Assembly (NCBI GenBank): GCA_015501605.1
Contig: JADNRZ010000024.1
Coordinates: 124,001 to 188,000 of the forward strand
DNA: 64,000 bases
Direction: 5' to 3'
DNA from: Panaeolus papilionaceus
Taxonomy: Eukaryota > Basidiomycota > Agaricomycetes > Agaricales
Below are positions 20,305-32,529 of this stretch, in pieces. Within the stretch, counting starts at the first letter, position 1. Every line of letters begins with the position of its first letter. Both the position numbers and the translations under genes were made by a program. The notes beneath the pieces are model-generated. The model saw nothing but the letters and a program-made list of their open reading frames with translations. It was not told the DNA's origin and made no database searches.

Positions 20305-20919
20305 ATGCAGGTTGAGGAGGAAGCTAGTGGCAAGGTTGAAGAGGACATTGGTGGCAATGGTGGTAAAGTTGAGGTGGAAGCTGGTGGTGAAGTTGAGGTG
20401 GAAGGTATGGTTTGGGTTGAGGAAGGGGCAGAGGGTTTTGTCGAGACTGCTGGTGCAGTCGCAGATGCAGGCCAGGCTGATGGAGTTGCCATTGGCAGCC
20501 CAGGATTGGATATCAGCCCCTTTGATGACAAGGAACTTAGTCAGGGTGATGACAATGAAGCCATTGGCATGCCAGACAAAGTCACTGCTTGCTCTAAACA
20601 TAATCTCACAGCTCAACATCACTTTACACCCTTCGACACCACCCCTGATCTGAAGGCCCCTGCGATTACCACACAAAACACCTGAGGGAAACGAAAGAGC
20701 ACTAGTGAGCTGCAAGAAGGGGGGTCTGATGGTTCCAGGCCACAGAAGGCACAGAAGACTGCAGCAGCAAGGACATGAGCATCAACCAGGGCACAGACCA
20801 CTGCAGCAGCAAAGGTGGTGGCCAGTGCAGCTCCGAATAAAGGAAAGGCAAAGGCAGGGTCCCAGGAGGCAGGAGCAGGAGGAAGGAATGGTAAGAAGGG
20901 GCCTGCTGTGAAAGCATGA
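20305..20919 (+). pseudogene. Low-complexity charged protein gene, two internal TGA
   Basis: From ATG 20305 the frame encodes Val/Glu/Gly-rich repeats (KVEEDIGGNGGKVEVEAGG), a middle part (LDISPFDDKELSQGDDNEA) and a Lys/Ala-rich tail (GKRKSTSELQEGG, NKGKAKAGSQEAGAGG) to TGA 20917-20919. In-frame TGA codons at 20683 and 20776 fit CGA to TGA. The minus strand is also open in the 5' part (Pro/Ser/Thr-rich), so strand choice rests on the basic C-terminal tail. No known domain. It is probably another decayed repeat-associated gene. Confidence 0.4.
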
Positions 20920-21349
20920 GCATACTGCCACCCAATATCTCACATTTCTACTGTTCATATTCTGTTTTTTCCTAACATAATCAAGGGGTTTTCTGCTATT
21001 TAGTGTAGAAAATACCTCCTTACTGCTTGTATTATAACAGTAGAAAAACCCCCACTCAAATAGTATTAAACACCATTTCAGGCAATAATAAATTGCTTTT
21101 TATTTCCTGAAATGGCAATGTTGTGCGATTTCCAAGTATGAAAACCCTTAGTGCCTGGCCAGGAAATGTTGCCTTCATCAGAATTTCAGTAGGGTGGGGA
21201 ATTTTGAGGCACTGGGATTTCCATCACACCGGGCCAGGCGTGTGGCCGCAATTGTTCGATTTGTGGCCATAATTTCTGCCCACTCTGCTCTGTGGGTGGA
21301 GGTTATAACAGCTGTCAAACCTATCTCAAAAGCGGACATATTCACACTG

Positions 21350-22051
21350 ATGAGCAGCGCGCTCACCTGAACCCGTAAACCCGCTAATTTCGCATTCCAT
21401 CATCACACACGCACGCGCGTCTCACGCATCGACGCTTACACATCCCGGTCACCACGGTCTGTTTCCCGACTTAAGGCGCGCATAAATCATCATGCGCGTT
21501 GCGATTTATCATTACCATCAGCCACCACAACACCAATCGGATAGTCTGACCAATGTACCTTGCAACAGCGCACCCCATGGCGCCTACAGACTCTAAAATC
21601 CGTTTAATTCATCATTTTCTTCAATGTTTACCCTCTTTTCATCGTCCAACTCCCATCTCCCCTCACTTTACCCCTCCTCTTCTTTACCACTTTCAGTTCA
21701 TTCCTTTGTTTAAAACTGTTCCTGCTGCGCCTTGGCGCTTTCTTGCTTCGTTTCGAACCCCCTTAGTTGGTAGTTTACCTCCTTTGGTGTTTGTATTTAG
21801 TGTAGAGTGCTTCGTAAAAATACAGGAGCTACTTTTATGCCCACATTTCGAACCTCTAAGTTTTAGTCTCACATATCAGTCCTAGGAAGCGTCGTCTGCT
21901 TCAAATATCTGTTTATTCTATCGCTACGAAGGCCTAGTCAACTACGGAAACACCTACACGCACCCTCAGAGCGACTCTTGCGACGTTGACCTCACTCCGG
22001 TCATCAGTGTGATTTGTTTACGCACCTGAAGACGTCGCGCGCACATCAACA
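21350..22051 (+). repeat. Dispersed repeat R1, copy 1
   Basis: Aligns by eye with the minus strand of 46658-47455. Shared stretches include the GATGAGCAG..TCACCTGAACCC edge, the translated segments PLVGSLPP / PVVGSLVH and FVKIQELLLCPHF / FVKIKELTFGPHF, CTACGAAGGC.TAGTCAACTACGG, ACCCTCAGAGCG, CTCCGGTCATCAGTGTG, and the far edge GTCGCGCGCACATCAAC. No terminal inverted repeat or target duplication was established. The ORF inside is probably a chance reading of the repeat. Confidence 0.6.
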
Positions 22052-23096
22052 CTACTCAGGATCAATTTTTCACACCACATTTCCCATTTTAGCATTGAAG
22101 CTCAAGGTCGGAAAACCTACTACCCTGAGACAGAAACTCCCCCCGTATCTGCGGTCGGTTTTTCTGGCCCCTGGGGTTTGACAGTGATTTGTGCAAACAG
22201 AGCACCATAAATATTGGCTTGCATAATGTATTGGAGTGTGAGACTCCTGTGATATATTGGACATGATTAAAATACATGAAGCAAAGAAATTATAAGCAAA
22301 TGGTACTCTGTGATAAACTCAAGATTAAAAATTGACTGTCTCCTAACAAACCAGAAAAAATATGGTAACAAGGCCCTCAGCAGAGGATTGGTAAAGGACA
22401 CATGGGCAGGAATGCTCGAAAATGGAGATAACTTGGTAGAGGAATGGACGGAACCGGGGGTTTTAGTGGGTATTGCGAGAGAAATGTGAGCCCCACACAT
22501 GGAGTGCGTAAAAGCATTTCCCCCTGTGGGTTCTGCCCACCCTACTGTCATGGGTGAAACTCCTGCACTACACACCGGCATGAAGGAGACGATAATATAT
22601 TGACTGCCTACTGACATTGGCTCCACAAAAAAAGAAAAAAGAAAAAAGATATATTGGACATGATGTCAATCCATACATATGGCGGAGTGCCACAGCCTCG
22701 TCAGACCTGAGACTACCATATTCACCCGCTAATGATTATTGGGCTCTCGTTGCCTGCATGCGCTGCTACTCTTTAATACGAATCACGTCTAGGATATCCA
22801 GGAAAATATGAAATTGAAGTACAGTTTATAAAGAGGACAAAAAAAACAACAACAGGCAAAAGTAAGCACAGCACGAGTAATCGCAACTATATCACAGTGT
22901 CCAGAAACAGGGAAGGATGCAAAGAGAATCGGAGGATGGGTGCAATGGCAGAGGCTAATAAAAAGAGCGACGACTAGAAAAGGCATATGAGAGTGTTGTC
23001 GCAGTGTTGAGCCTTGCAGGTGGTAGAGTGGGAGACCGGAAATCACTGGAACAAAAATAAAAAAAATAGAAGATAAAGACATAGATGAAATATACC
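22052..23096. other. No gene recognised
   Basis: No ORF with protein character and no clear repeat. The last about 100 bp may be the 3' untranslated region of the minus-strand G-domain gene A. Confidence 0.4.
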
Positions 23097-24464
23097 TCAT
23101 TCGTCACGCTCCGATGATTCAACTCCACGACGCTTCGGAAGTTTGAACAACGAGCGAGCAAGGCCTTTGATAACCAAGACCCCCGTCGAGGTGTTCAAGT
23201 CACCGTCAGCCGTAATCTCCGCCTCGTGTTCCCATTGCCAGCACAACCATTTGTACTTGAGGTTGAGAGGGGTCGTGTTAGCTGCAATTGACTTGCGGAG
23301 ATGCTGAGCTGCCAGCCTGAATTCAGCTGGAAGGGGACCAAAGTTGACAAACTGCCGAATGAACTTAGTGAGTGTCTCGTGATTCTCCCTCTGGTTCTTC
23401 TCGAGCATGGCGCTGAGGTTGGTGTCGATTTGTGCTTCAGGTTGGGCTAGCTCCAACTCAATCATCTGTTTCTCCTGAAGCGCACCCTCAATTCGCTCGT
23501 GTAGATCTTGGTAGAGGTGGGGGGGTGCTGAAGATATAGGGTTGGAAAATGAACGTACTGAATAATGGTATGCACTATCCAGAACTTCGAATGCAGACTT
23601 CCTGGTATTCATAAATCGTGTTATGGATACATATAAGTCTCCAAAAAAGTCCTACATAGTCCAAGTCAATGACACCGAGAAATCACGGACAAACCTCAAT
23701 GTATGTACCTTGCAAATCCCATCTGTAAGTTGAGCAAAGTTGGACTCTGCTCGGGTTAGAGTGCGTTCGTTGCGCAGTGTGTCCCACATAGTGGTTACAA
23801 ATGTCACCGATCTCTGTCCGCCGTTAGGTTCCAGTAACTGCTTTAGCATCTCCATGGTCCTGCGCCGACTTCCCGGTAGTCGAGTATCCGAGATTGGGGT
23901 CAAATACAATATTGCGTCGACAGATTCTAAACTAAGAGTACAAATCAATGGAATTCCACACGCGAGATCAGAGGAATTATCTCACAGATTATCTTTTAGC
24001 CACTTTCTAACCATATCCACAATTTCAACTTCCGAGATCTTCGAGTCTGAAAACCCAGGGGTATCGACCAGATACACAGGTTCGTCAAAGAAGTTCACAT
24101 TCACAACCTGGTAAGCGTTCACAGTCTGTGTATATCCCACCAGTTGTTCATTGGAGATAGAGAGTTGCTGAGATTCGCCCGCGAACGCTTCTATGAACTT
24201 GAGATGCATCAACAGCGAAATATTCAGATACGTTGGATCACAATGATATGAATAATCGTTGACTTACGGCGCTTTTTCCTGCTCCTGTGGGTCCCATGAT
24301 ACTGTATAAACTCGCTCTTTAAATACATGGTGAGGCAGAACTATTTCTATAAATCATACATACAGATATAGGCATGGGTCCGGGAGGTTGGGGATGCGCC
24401 CCATCACTGGTTTGATAGAAATATCGCCAGTGATATCAAAGTTTCGGGGGTTGTACCACTCCAT
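23097..24464 (-). CDS. P-loop G-domain protein A (GTPase-like), 5 exons
   Basis: Minus-strand exons 24464-24364, 24301-24268, 24197-23986, 23931-23709 and 23651-23097; total 1125 nt, 374 aa, all splice sites GT..AG. G1/Walker A GPTGAGKSA is at residues about 37-45, encoded by the 34-nt exon 2. G3 LVDTPGF is near residue 90. TTMWD near 162-166 takes the place of the NKxD G4 motif. The C-terminal half is a helical segment with heptad-like spacing (LHERIEGALQEKQMIELELA) and a basic end. No signal peptide or membrane segment. Start chosen at MEWYN, because WYN is also found at the head of paralogue G; an in-frame ATG at 24617 is possible. Predicted role: cytosolic nucleotide-binding protein of a TRAFAC/AIG1-like family expanded in mushrooms; function unknown. 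This copy looks intact. Confidence 0.8.
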
Positions 24465-27400
24465 GACAAGAAAACTAGCGGACGAATGAGATTGGGAATG
24501 CGTAGGTGGTGCTAATGGACAAGATGATGAAAGTTGTAGGCAATGTGTGGTGGACAGTTGGGTGCACGTCAGACGTGAGGCTAGTGTCGCGATTATCTCG
24601 TTTCCATGATCGTACACATCTTACATATCTCACAACAAATTCCTATTTTTGTGTCCATACTTGCGAAAATCTTATTGTCAAATGACACAACGGTAATTAT
24701 GTCCTTATCTTTGCGGTTTTGGTTAATCCATCATCTAAATTTTGACGAAGATGAACCCATTTTGTGTTATCCAGAAGATAAAATTTGGACGCCGGATTTG
24801 ATTGTCGCAGAATTGTGTGGCGATGTGTTGATTTTTCTTCCCTTCCCGCATGATCATTACTGCTCCAACCCCACAGTTCCTCATTCACTGGCCTACTCTT
24901 CTGTTTCGAGGATTCCCAGTGACGAGTAGCGCGCTCACCTATACTTCAGACTTACCAACACGCTGATGTGCATGCGACGCAGTTGACTGCTACAAACACC
25001 CAATGATGGACGTCAGATCAACATGTCACTGAGTCGCTCTGCGAGTGCGGGTTGGTATTCCGTTATTAATAGAGCCTTCGGAGTACGAGAAACATTGCTG
25101 AGACATCAATAAACGATGCAGAGCGATACTGAGACGAAAATATGAGAACTGAGAGATTTGAAAGGTGCGGCATGCAACTGTGTTCCGGATTTCACCAAGA
25201 CCAAAATAATGCAAAGAGTTATCCATAAACCTAAACGGCTGACTACCAGACTTCGGGGATAGATCACAAAGCAAGAAAGCGCCGAGCCGCACAAGAAAAG
25301 GGTTCAAAGCAAGCCGTCGGGTGATGATGTGAGGAGTGGCAGGGAGATAGTGAAACGGAACTAAAACGACAGCGGAGAGAGGAATGATAATTATAAAATG
25401 ATGGAATAAATGAGATGAAATACCGCGCATCTTGGAATGTTGGGGTTGTAAGGTACGTCACTCTGTATTCCCGTTCGGTGTGAGTGAGTGTGATATCAGA
25501 AAGGCGAGCGCTACAACGATGCGCCGCCAAGGGGAATGTCGTGTTGCGCACTGATTGATACGGAGATTTGGGTCCTAAAATTTATGAGTTAATGAAGTCA
25601 CAACACGATGAACGTGACACTCAGATGAAATGCCCAGTGCTGGATTGTCGCGTGGAGGTGATGAGAGGAAAGAAGGGTTAGGTTAGGTGAATAAGACGGC
25701 AGTTGAAGACGTGGTAGAGGTCAGGATGGGGATACGCACACAGCGTGTGTTCATGTAGAGTCAACTCGTGGTGCCATTGTCGTAAGGAGGGAGGAGGTGG
25801 AAAATGAAGACGAGGTTTGATGACGTGTCAGCCCTTCCCTCGCTGCCACTGCTAGTGAAGCCCGTCATACAGCTTCTTGTCAGGGTGGAGGGTATTTCTG
25901 GAACCCTCATAGGTTCGAAGGGGTTATTGTCAGGCAAGCAAGGACACGCGCAGACGGAATGTCGGTGAGAGGCTGGTCAAACGGCAGCGACACGTGGACA
26001 CTCCATCGTGATAGCAAGCTGGAGGCATTCATGGGGTCTGTATAACAGGATGCGGCAGATCATGTTGGAGGTTGGACTGGGTAGAGAATGTGATTCATCA
26101 AGTACACGAGACATGCAGTGAAGGGAGCGGAGGTGGTTCAGGAGGAGGGAGGGGTGTTTCATGGCAAGGTTTGATGACGTGTCAATGCATTAATTGCTGT
26201 GAGTGGCGGAACTGGGTGCGGAGTAAAAAGTAAGAAGAATATAGGTGACGACTTTGAGGTTGGAATTGAGCTTTGGATGAGCTTGATGGTGTACGGAGTG
26301 CACATCTGGTGCCCATTGTCTAGCAATTCCTTAAGAGGTGAGCCTACGCTGCTAAGTAGATTTCCAGGACACTGACTTTTGCCTGTTACAACGGAGTAGC
26401 TCCTGTCGCGACCTTCTCTACTGCCCCTCTGATGTCGCCGACCTAGACACAACCCTCACTTCCCGCTGTACAAAATAAGCCCTCGCACAGGAGCGAGGTT
26501 AATGTGCGTTTACGTCGTATTTCTGGTTAAGCAAGTAACCTGCGTGATTTCACCACACGGTCAGCATCCTCAATTGATAAGGAAATGGATGACCAGACCT
26601 CAACCCGACTTCGTCTCATGGTCTCCAAGTAGTGTGATTACTGGCGGAGATCTAAGTTCAAGTTTTGCGATTAGTCAATGAACCGGAGCAGTTATGAGAA
26701 GTGTACCCACTCTGCGTTTTTATCTCTGCCTCTCAAAAAATATCCAGCTCGCAATATTCCATCTTACGCCTCCTTTTTCTATTTGACGCTCCTTCCATTC
26801 CCCAGGAGCAGCGCAATCCACACCTTCCTTGTCGTTCCTTGATAGCACCAACACATTCTGTGCCCGACGTCTGCTCCACAGACAGATGGAATAATGGCGC
26901 TCAGTGAGCTGACGGGCTCTAGCACAATTGACGAAAAAGTCAAGGGGTCGACAGGGCTTCCGACACGTATGGTCGGGTTACAGAGCAGAATCTGGGTGCG
27001 ATGGACTTAATGCAGGTCATAGAACGGTAAATGAATTTTATAGTGTTGTTCTACATCAGTATACTGTGACGCTGAAGATTAGTCAGAAGTAGCAAAGAGC
27101 AGGATGCTTTACTCACATATATAATGATAGTTGTTTGAAAGAAGAGGCGTACCCACAGCCTAGCCAAGGGCCCATTTCCTAAGCACGACGCGATGTGTTG
27201 GGAATAACCTAACCATGACCACCAGACTTTTGACTTTAAGTCATCATGTAGCTTCAACCGACGTTGTGCATTAAGAAAACAGTGGATGGAAGGTCGGAAA
27301 TCAGGAAAGAGATGTTCCGCTCAGGTGCGGGACCATGATGATGGTGGATTGGGTTCAAGCCCGGTTTGATGGACGACTTATGTAAATTGATCATCAATCA

Positions 27401-28008
27401 TCATTGATGTTCAATTCAAACACCGCCTAGCATCTCACCACCTGTTGCAGAGATGGCTTGTGAGTCTGCATTCGAAAACGACAATGACAAGATACAAATT
27501 TAGGATTTTCGAATATTGCTTCCAGGAAGGGTGTTCTCAATATGAAGTCGAAAATGAGAGCTTCCCATCTCAATTTCAAATATGCCGAAATGTGATCTGA
27601 AACTTCAAGATAGCAAAATGTTGGAGCCCAACGGAGAGAACACTTTTACAGCCTTTTTCTCATCTCGTGCGTAACTTTTATCCGTATTATTTCACATTAT
27701 GCACAGTGCATATTGGAGGTGATATTTTATATTTCAATTAATCACCGAAGATGCGGATGAGGGTCCTACAACTCACGCACTTCATTGAGCTGTGACCCTC
27801 AGTCCCTGTCGCCACCTATCTCTACCAAAGTCACGATGCCAACGACTTCATAAGGATATAAATGAACTAGATTTGAGGTTCCAATAAGCGTCGTTCCAAT
27901 CACTGCAAAAATGCGAAAGGAGAAGATGTGCAGGTCCACATGTGGGTGGTATTTGAAACCCTATGCAAAGTACTGGGCTTAAACGTTAACCACCCTCCTC
28001 CTGTAGTC
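24465..28008. other. Gene-poor stretch with a partial repeat
   Basis: No supported gene. 25030-25560 holds the suspected third copy of repeat R1. Other ORFs are short and without protein character. Several GC-rich segments around 25600-26000 and 26900-27000 look like repeat debris, but no family could be defined. Confidence 0.4.
25030..25560 (-). repeat. Possible diverged copy of dispersed repeat R1
   Basis: The minus strand shares a core (CTTTCTTGTGCGGCTC versus CTTTCTTGTGCGCATC in copy 2, and the translated PFLVRLGAF / AFLVRIGVF) and the GTCGTGTTGCG motif. Overall divergence is high and the ends were not found. Confidence 0.35.
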
Positions 28009-28330
28009 TCCTGGGTCCTATAGGTTTGTGGAAGGGTGCTGTAAGCATCGAGTCACTCTGTCCTTACAGTATTACTGTTTTGGCTCTGCATGTCCGATAA
28101 ATGGTCGTCTTCAGTTCGTCCAGAGTCTTTCCACAAGATCGTGACCTGTTCATATCCAAAGACACGCTTGATAGTGTCACCGAGATCATCACCCGCTATA
28201 GAATGGTCAGACTGAGAGATCAGTGGAATGATAATTATATCCTGATGGATAACCCGGGTTATCTCGATACCAAGCTTTCAGAGAGCCGAATCATGAAGGC
28301 ACTCGCAGAGCAACTGGATGGTTTGTAGTG
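28009..28330 (+). pseudogene. Fragment of a P-loop G-domain gene (copy B)
   Basis: A 34-nt exon between CTCCTGTAG and GTAAGC (28006 region to 28050) aligns with the P-loop exon of the paralogues but reads GPIGLWKGA, losing the G and S/T of GxxGxGK[ST]. The following exon begins at TTCGTCCAG (28115), where FIE.. is expected, and needs a 1-nt frameshift to continue into LFISKDTLDSVTEIITRY and ILMDNPGYLD. The G3 DTPG is therefore DNPG. No upstream exon or downstream G4 exon was found. Clearly a dead, truncated relative of C and H. Confidence 0.75.
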
Positions 28331-28651
28331 AGTTCTTGAGCTGAAATGGCATACGTACCGATATTGAATAATATGTCTGGACAGCCAATTAAGCTCATTA
28401 GTTGCCGTACCCATTATGTCGTGACTCCCAAGACAATCGAGGATGCCGATTTTCGGTTGAGCAATTTGCAAAAAGACACATACTGGGCAAGTGGTGTAGC
28501 ATCCCAGTCGTCGCACGATGAGCAAATATGATTCATGTGATCCCCACGAGACTTTCTTCACACAGGAGAGTTTCCCCAGAATATTGCTTTCCCTCCCGCA
28601 CTTCCATCTCGATATACCAGTGCCCCCCTCACTACACTCTGATACGGTGTA

Positions 28652-30042
28652 ATGACCACAAGCCCGGAGATTGCAAATAAGATCAAGAACCTCAGCATTC
28701 ATGGAGATGTGTCGGTGGAACGGGTTTCAAAAATAGTATCACAGGAGTCGGTTGGCTTTTTCGTATTCGTGTAAGCATGCAGAACCCCTACAAAACTGCG
28801 ACTTATATGCGTTGGCGTAGGATACTTGGTCCAACTGGATCAGGAAAGAGCACAGTATGTGAAATATTTGTTACACATGGAACAACTTGCAGAGTTGAAG
28901 TACCAATGCCGCGACGCACAGTTCATAGAATCGCTCTCACCAAACACTTCACTCGGTCTATCAAGCAACAAGCTTGAAGGTTTCACACAATCAGTATCCA
29001 TCTATCGTGTCGTGAATGTTAAAGCCAGACGATTATATCCCATCTATCTTGTGGATGTCCCTGGCTTCGCAGATAGCAAGATATCGGCGATGGGTATAGT
29101 TTCCATGTTGAAAAAGACGATTCAAGAGACAAAGTAATTGCCAGCTGTTGCTCTTTTGCAACGGCGTACTGACTTGAACCTGTACCAGGGAGCTATTAAC
29201 CTTTCGTATTCTTTATCTCACACCAATTAACAACCCACGACTGCCTGGAAGCCAAAGACGCGTTTTGCGAATCTTCGAGGCATTGACAGGACCACAATCA
29301 GCACCCAGGATTACCATTGTTTCCACGATGTGGGACTTGGTTTGGAGCGACAGCGCGAGGCACCGGGCGATAAGTAATTTCGACCAGCTCCAGAACGATA
29401 TATGGAAGGTATGGCGTTCGGTAAATTTTCTTGTGGGGTTGATGTGCTCATACTTTTCATCAGGGTTATATTGACAAAGGGAGTCGTCTTGTTAAGTTCG
29501 AGAACACCTACACATCGGCTCTGAGAGTTTTGGATGATTCCGCTGGTCACATGCCCACTGTATCATTCAACCTTCAGAAATCAATTTCTCTCAGTCTCGG
29601 ACAGGCTGCATTTGCATCGCATATATACAACGACCTCCAATCACGGATCCAGGATCTCAAACTGCAGCAAGCCAACATTCACTCGGATTTACAGGATGCA
29701 ACAGACCGATCAGATAAGCAGCTTGAAATCATTCTCATTCCGCAACTGGAGGAAGTGAAGGAACTTCTCGCCAAGTTCCAGGAGGAGTTGAGTGAATTCG
29801 GACCAGCACCTGACCTTTGTACTAGTCAGCCAGGGGCAGACCCCGTTGTCCATCACGGGAACGTTTTACAACTTCCAAACTCCACACTTCGTGCGCCAAC
29901 ACCGCAACCAGATATCCCTGTTCAACATCCAGTCGCGTCAACCCCGGAAGCGGTAGCACGGAAGGACGGCCTCTTGACAAAGACTATCAGCACAGTGAAG
30001 CGCTGGGGAAACAAAAGAACCAAGCAAAGGGCCTCGGGATGA
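28652..30042 (+). CDS. P-loop G-domain protein C (GTPase-like), 5 exons
   Basis: Exons 28652-28770, 28821-28854, 28922-29133, 29189-29408 and 29464-30042; 1164 nt, 387 aa. Exon 2 (34 nt) and exon 3 (212 nt) match those of gene A in length and phase. G1 GPTGSGKST is at about 43-51; G3 is LVDVPGF, with Val for the usual Thr; STMWD is at the G4 position. A coiled-coil-like segment follows (LQSRIQDLKLQQANIHSDLQ, KQLEIILIPQLEEVKELLAK), then a Pro-rich linker and a basic C-terminus (VKRWGNKRTKQRASG). It lies 320 bp downstream of fragment B in the same direction, suggesting tandem duplication. Soluble protein with no targeting signal. Likely functional; role unknown. Confidence 0.82.
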
Positions 30043-30499
30043 GTCCCTATTCCTGGTAAGTCTCTCCCTATCAGCTATGGTGACAATGCCGTTAATCTAA
30101 GTTTGAACTTCAAGTTAAATGTTGTCGTATTATACATATGCTCCTTTGTTCGAATATAGATTACATGGTTTCAATTGTAATCATTTTCAAGTTGCTCAGA
30201 ACAGTTGTAAAAGGCTCATCGACAGATTCTTAGAAGGTTCTCAAATGCGAGTCAGCGACCTGGATTGTGGTATGGGCAGCTTTACAAGCAGAGACCTTAA
30301 TTTCTGTGCCGATACTCAGACGTTGAAGAACATCGCCAAGTAGGTAGGGACAAGTGTGGCGATTCTAACGTGGTGTGTATTACTTTGAATGAGAATATAT
30401 ATTCTGGATTATACGCTGAAATAATGCCCTTTTATCGTACTGATGAAGGCTCTATTTTGAGACTGCCATCCATCCTGTTCCCAACTCTTGCCACAAGCG
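30043..30499. other. Intergenic, no gene recognised
   Basis: Lies between the stops of gene C (plus) and the split gene F/D (minus), which converge here. The short ORF at 30119 has no family features. Confidence 0.4.
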
Positions 30500-31002
30500 T
30501 CAATCACCACGAATCAGTGCTATCAGTCTTCCCAAAATCTTTGAGGGATGCGTGGTTCCGGCGCGGATTACTGTCATTGCCTGCTGTATCCCGTTCATCG
30601 ACCAGGGCGGAGTGATATCCTGGGAGAGGATGTCCAAAATATTATTGAGATGAAGAATTTCCCTTCGTGCCTCCGCTACAGACTCCTGTAGCCCCGGTTT
30701 CTCCACCGAATCCTCTCCACGCATTATGTCGTGTATAATGTACGCCCCCGTCTGCTTATCCCTAATGACATACTTCGATGCTTCTTCTACCCTTATATGC
30801 TGCTCAAGCACGGGTATATGGCTCAATATGACACCCCTGCATTCCAGTGCCGTTTTTGAGAGCTCGTGTCGATGTGCCAAAAAAAGCGCATTATGTTGAC
30901 TGCGCTGCATTTGTAACCTGCGCACGAGGGAAGTATCTGAAACAATATCAGGACTTTGGAGACCTTCCTCAATATTAAAAATAGCCTGTTGAATGTTCCC
31001 CA
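30500..31002 (-). pseudogene. C-terminal part of G-domain gene F/D, cut off by the Plavaka element
   Basis: Minus-strand frame from 31002 to the stop at 30500-30502, about 167 codons, helical and without its own plausible start (the ATG at 31003 straddles the transposon border). It aligns with the end of paralogue H: HRHELSKTALECRGVILSHI versus HRKELSDLAKGCIMILRQQL, and ILDILSQDITPP versus LVQILSEDLQAP. When 31003-38752 and one copy of the 2-bp duplication are removed, this frame joins the exon ending at 38753 without a gap or shift. It is therefore the missing end of the gene at 38753-39768. Confidence 0.85.
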
Positions 31003-31017
31003 TGTCGGAAAAATCAC
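31003..31017 (+). repeat. Left terminal inverted repeat of the Plavaka-type element
   Basis: TGTCGGAAAAATCAC, complementary to 38738-38752. Confidence 0.9.
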
Positions 31018-31092
31018 GATTTGCATATATACCCTTGCAGTCGCTGACGGGTTTATAGGTGAGGATCAGTCCACTCGGACTGACGAATAAGT

Positions 31093-31113
31093 GGTGTATC
31101 AGCGGTGTATCAG
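31093..31113 (+). repeat. Subterminal direct repeats (left)
   Basis: GGTGTATCAG twice, at 31093-31102 and 31104-31113, followed by GGTGTG. The same 10-mer lies inverted near the right end at 38693-38702. Such subterminal repeats are usual transposase-binding sites in CACTA-like elements. Confidence 0.6.
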
Positions 31114-31620
31114 TGGTGTGTACGTGACTGTTAGAGCCTAACTGGAAGATACACCTTTATCAATTCGGCCTAGATTACCTATCAGCCCTGAATATGCCTC
31201 GATACGAAGCTGAAACCTGTAATATAACGTTTACTGATGTTATAACTGGCCAGTAATATCAGGGCTGTCTGTTTCATATACACTGTTTAACTCGGTGCAA
31301 TACCTCATCACTAGGATGTACAGAATAGACAAGACAAGATGTATTTTCTGTTTTGGCACAGTGAGGGTCATATCTCGAGGAATAAGTATGTATATCGGAA
31401 TATGCCACCCTCGTCTCTAGAGTTTCCGCCACGTAAAACCATCGTGGCCGTATGATGCCACTGAGTGTTGCTGATCTCAACTGATCTCTCCCTTCCTGGG
31501 ACTTTGAGCGGAGCACTGGGACGTGGATGGAAGATTATATTATTCAAATTTCGAATTTATGACTTGGAGTTACATTGTTGTGAACACGAAGCGAGTTATA
31601 AATTTATAATTACATTAATT

Positions 31621-32236
31621 TTACGATTCATTTTGTACCTCATGTAGGAGGTTGCGAAGAACGCCAACAAGCTCTTGTCGGTCTTTCCTTGCCTCTTCAG
31701 CTGACCTCTCTATGACTTTCCTGACCTCTGAAACTTCGTACTGGATCAGCTGGGCCAAGTCCTTCATTTCGCTAGGACATGGAGAGGTAGTAGTATGTTG
31801 TCTCTTTGAGGCTCTGTTACCATCGTGGTTTGAAATGTCTTCAAGGTGTCGTTTCGAACTGGAGCTTGCAGGTTTGGACTATAGAAGCACAACAACTTAG
31901 TACAAGTAATGTCTCTACTTGATTTTCGCCACATACCTTAGTATCTCGCCCTCCCATAGATTTAGAAGCTAGGGTGTTACCAATATCTGCACCCAATCCA
32001 CGTTGTTGGCGTGTAGCAAGCTGGCGTTCGAACTGTCGCTCTTTGGCTTGAGCTTGTCTGTGCTGACTTGCAATAGGCTCAGGGATGGAAGCAGGGCTGC
32101 TGGAGCGATTAATGATAGGATCGAATTCCGAGCCATTGCTGTCAGAGTCGCGATTCGAGGAGTTATGGATTGACAGCATGGGTACTGGGAAGAGCTCAAT
32201 ACGAGGACGGGGTTGTTTGCGTTGTTTGGAAGTCAT
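31621..32236 (-). CDS. Small charged passenger protein of the Plavaka-type element
   Basis: Two exons, 32236-31937 (ends DTK at a GTATGT donor) and 31878-31621, total 558 nt, 185 aa. The N-terminus is basic (MTSKQRKQPRPRIELF), the middle is Ser/Asn/Asp-rich, then comes a Gln/Arg-rich helix (QHRQAQAKERQFERQLATRQ). The C-terminal helix LAQLIQYEVSEVRKVIERSA has heptad-like spacing and could be a coiled coil. No catalytic motif is visible. It lies 3' of the transposase on the same strand and inside the transposon borders. It may be an accessory DNA-binding or transposase-partner protein; this is inferred from location and composition only. Confidence 0.65.
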
Positions 32237-32529
32237 GGTGGTTTGTTGTTAGTGTTAGCGCACACTCTGTATCCCTTGTTATAAGGGCAACAATGTGGAG
32301 TACGATATTCAGGGTTAAAGCAGACCATATTTGCGGAGTATGATGCTCATTAGTGGAGCCAAAGGAGTAGCTCCAATACAGAAATGTGAAGTTGTGTTCG
32401 CTGTGGTACCCCGTTCAATAGACCTGAGTCGAAACAATATAGAGCACAATACTTATAGCCTATAGGAACTGCATGTGCACGATACTTTGGTAATGATATG
32501 CTCGTGAAGCCTTCAATAGTAATTATAAT

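Noticed and set aside
24465..24617. Longer N-terminus for G-domain gene A from ATG 24617
   Set aside because: The extra segment is Ser/Thr/Leu-rich without counterpart in the paralogues; the downstream MEWYN start aligns better, though it is not excluded.
30500..31003. Independent small gene starting at ATG 31003
   Set aside because: The ATG straddles the transposon border and the frame is the severed end of the gene at 38753-39768.
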